Source of the DNA: Vibrio galatheae | GTDB lineage: Bacteria; Pseudomonadota; Gammaproteobacteria; Enterobacterales; Vibrionaceae | DNA length: 64,000 nucleotides | Reading direction: 5' to 3' | Assembly: GCF_000967545.1 (NCBI RefSeq) | Contig: NZ_JXXV01000005.1 | Coordinates: forward strand, 91,851-155,850 | In this document: positions 62,341 through 64,000 of the stretch, in pieces | Layout: each line of letters starts with the position of its first letter | Numbering within the stretch: the first letter of the stretch is position 1 | Translations under genes and position numbers: made by a program | The notes under the pieces: generated by a model | The model's input: only the letters and a program-made list of their open reading frames with translations | Database searches by the model: none | Told to the model about the DNA's origin: nothing

Positions 62341-63573
62341 CTAGGCCGCTAATTCGCTCACCCAAGCGTTCGACTTGGTTAAGCACTCCATTATGGTTTC
62401 TTCTGATAACGACACTTTTGCTTTCATCTTATCTAATAAAACCCAATTGGACGCTTCAATGGCTTCGGCTATAGAAAGCAAGTTGCCTAATGTTCCTTCT
62501 CTATCAACTAGCGCATGGGTGATGATATCAGACAGTGGTAGTGATGAAAGTACGTCTGTCAGTGCCATATCTAATAGACCATCCACTAGCGATAGCATGC
62601 CACATAAGTAAGCAGAGTCAGATAATGTCGGTTCATCGAGATGTGAAGCCAAGCACTCGATGAATTTGGCTCGATTGAGCAAGTTTCTCAGAATAATGTT
62701 GGGTTTATTTGGAGACAGTGCAGCAAGCGTGGTGTAAGTGACATATTTTCTTATCCTATCATCGCCTAGGTAAGCGAGCGCTTGACGAGTGCTCTCGATG
62801 GTTTTGCTGACTCGGGAATCACTGTTGACAAAGTTCAGAAGCTGCACCGAAAGTACAGGGTTTCTTTCAATGATTTGATTGACTTTATTCAAATCGACAT
62901 CTCTTTTCGCCACTAATGTCGATAACTTGAATATGTCTAAAGCAGACGCAGATAGCTTGTGTGTCTTAATGATTTCCGGTTTCTGAAAGAAGTAGCCTTG
63001 AAACAAAGAAAAACCACACGCTTGCGCCTTTAGAAACTCTTCATGGTTTTCGACTTTTTCTGCGACGAACTGAATATCTGTGCTGTCTAAGCTGTGAATG
63101 ATTCTCTTACACTCAACAAAGGAGAGCTCTCTGACATCTAATTTTATAAAGTCCACCAATGGGCAAAATCGATCCCACTCAGAAGAGGGTTGGAAATCGT
63201 CCAATGCAACCAGATAATTTTTCTCTTTCAACTCGACAATTGAGTTAAACAATTCATCTGTGGGTGAGCAGGTTTCCAGTATTTCAACAACGATATCGTT
63301 TGGTGAAAAATCAAAAGGAACACCGTTGACAATGTCACTATGTTCAAAGTTAACGAACCCCGGCTTACCATCTAGATTTCTTTTCTGAAAGGTTAAAAAT
63401 TGCTCTGAAAGCAAGCGAAGGGTCGATCTGCTGGATGATGTTGGGAAAGCGTTTGCTTCCCCTTCTCGATACAACAGTTCGAAAGCAAATAGATCCTTGT
63501 TTTTATCTAGAATAGGTTGCCTGGCTACAATGGATAACTTGTTGGTTTGTTCTTGGCTGGTTGTACTTAGCAT
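62341..63573 (-). CDS. EAL-HDOD signalling protein (YuxH/CdgJ-like)
   Basis: A 410-residue cytoplasmic protein. The N-terminal EAL-type domain (about 12-205) has E-x-L-x-R as ELLYR (Glu32 to Arg36), then VNFE, VVEILE, ALDDF, IKLD, AEKVE and QGYFF, so by eye most cyclic-di-GMP phosphodiesterase residues are kept. However, the alanine of EAL is changed and the DDFG loop reads DDFQ. The C-terminal HDOD domain (about 200-390) has NQIIERNPVLSVQLLNFVNS and the AYLG region. HDOD domains lack HD-GYP catalytic residues and probably act as protein-interaction outputs. EAL-HDOD proteins such as V. cholerae CdgJ act in motility and biofilm control. Confidence 0.9.
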   Translation of the reverse strand: MLSTTSQEQTNKLSIVARQPILDKNKDLFAFELLYREGEANAFPTSSSRSTLRLLSEQFLTFQKRNLDGKPGFVNFEHSDIVNGVPFDFSPNDIVVEILETCSPTDELFNSIVELKEKNYLVALDDFQPSSEWDRFCPLVDFIKLDVRELSFVECKRIIHSLDSTDIQFVAEKVENHEEFLKAQACGFSLFQGYFFQKPEIIKTHKLSASALDIFKLSTLVAKRDVDLNKVNQIIERNPVLSVQLLNFVNSDSRVSKTIESTRQALAYLGDDRIRKYVTYTTLAALSPNKPNIILRNLLNRAKFIECLASHLDEPTLSDSAYLCGMLSLVDGLLDMALTDVLSSLPLSDIITHALVDREGTLGNLLSIAEAIEASNWVLLDKMKAKVSLSEETIMECLTKSNAWVSELAA

Positions 63574-63723
63574 ATAAATCCCTGACGTCGTCTTATAAAT
63601 TTTTTAGGAAATGTAACTTATTGTCGTAAAGGGAAGTGTAGTACAAGCAAACGGACTTAGAATTGAATTGGTTTTAACTATTTAATTTTAAAGTGAAGGG
63701 CTAGCCATGAATACAACTGCTGA

Positions 63724-63978
63724 GTCTATTTGTTTGGGTATTGCCACAGTCAAAAGGCACTGGAACAAGTGATGGCATTCTGCGAGTAGGGCAAAGTTAC
63801 AGTGACGAGTCAAATTGCCAATAACACTCCTGAGCAAGCCATGCTGGGGGATTTTTCTAGTGCGCTTGACGATGCGATTTTAAATAGTCATGAAGCTCAT
63901 CAAGAGCAAATGATGCAATTGCTGTCTGATCCGAATCGAAATAAGCAATGTGGGCATGCAGACATCTCGAGTTGTTGA
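63724..63978 (+). pseudogene. hsdR: Broken fragment like the C-terminus of a type I restriction R subunit
   Basis: One frame reads GYCHSQKALEQVMAFCE, then a TAG stop at 63787, and continues GKVTVTSQIANNTPEQAMLG, DFSSALDDAILNSHEAHQEQ and MMQLLSDPNRNKQC to a TGA at 63976. The pattern NNTPEQAMLGDF with DDAI and HQEQMMQLLSDP resembles, from memory, the C-terminal region of HsdR proteins of type I restriction systems. The in-frame stop and the odd ending show it is not functional. No start codon or ribosome-binding site fits. It could be the edge of a decayed island beyond the right end of the window. Confidence 0.45.
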
Positions 63979-64000
63979 AATTTGTAACGGTAGACTTAAA

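Overview
The window is chromosomal DNA of a gammaproteobacterium, almost certainly a Vibrio or close Vibrionaceae relative. The evidence is a DUF2850 protein next to mltA, a DUF3581 protein, the rlmN-rodZ-ispG-hisS-yfgM-bamB-der order, a GH19 chitinase, and Vibrio-like argA, recBCD, guaBA and BCCT proteins. Most of it is ordinary core genome. I see no rRNA or tRNA gene, CRISPR array, prophage or intact insertion sequence.

Layout. 1-2888: 3' end of an RND efflux pump gene, then a LysR regulator divergent from a TDT-family (TehA-like) transporter. 2885-11105: a sigma-54 activator (AcoR/DhaR-like) divergent from a six-gene ABC importer matching the rhizobial glycerol system GlpSTPQUV. A near-consensus -24/-12 promoter lies just before the first gene, and GAACA-type enhancer candidates lie further upstream. 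11240-22286: an MscS-like channel and the recC, recB, recD helicase-nuclease genes. 22313-28483: argA with ARG boxes, DUF2850, mltA, tcdA, csdE and rlmN. 28608-35719: the rodZ-ispG-hisS-yfgM-bamB cluster and der (cell shape, isoprenoids, tRNA charging, outer-membrane assembly, ribosome assembly). 35802-41959: an AlaX-like editing protein, a YfgJ zinc ribbon, xseA, and guaB-guaA with PurR-type sites. 42236-50593: secreted chitinase, acetate transporter, and an alanine module (AGCS symporter, D-amino-acid dehydrogenase, LysR). It ends with a pentapeptide-repeat/potassium-channel fusion and a small unknown protein. 50737-61739: DUF3581, a GNAT-nitrilase fusion, plsC, a Sua5-type protein, lhgO, a secreted subtilisin with PKD and FN3 domains, a VOC protein and a BCCT transporter. 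62341-64000: an EAL-HDOD signalling protein and, at the right edge, a broken fragment resembling the C-terminus of a type I restriction R subunit.

The most distinctive unit is the sigma-54-controlled importer. Its two ATPases carry complementary defects, which predicts one working and one degenerate ATP site. The other notable material is regulatory or structural DNA: a nested inverted repeat before der, three inverted repeats in one 360-bp gap before yfgJ, a 14/16 PurR-box match between guaB and guaA, and a palindrome over the ribosome-binding site of the LysR gene beside dadA. Start codons were moved from the longest open frame wherever a Shine-Dalgarno sequence, a promoter or family alignment argued for it; these changes are stated per gene. 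All family assignments come from reading the sequence and from memory of the families. No search was run.
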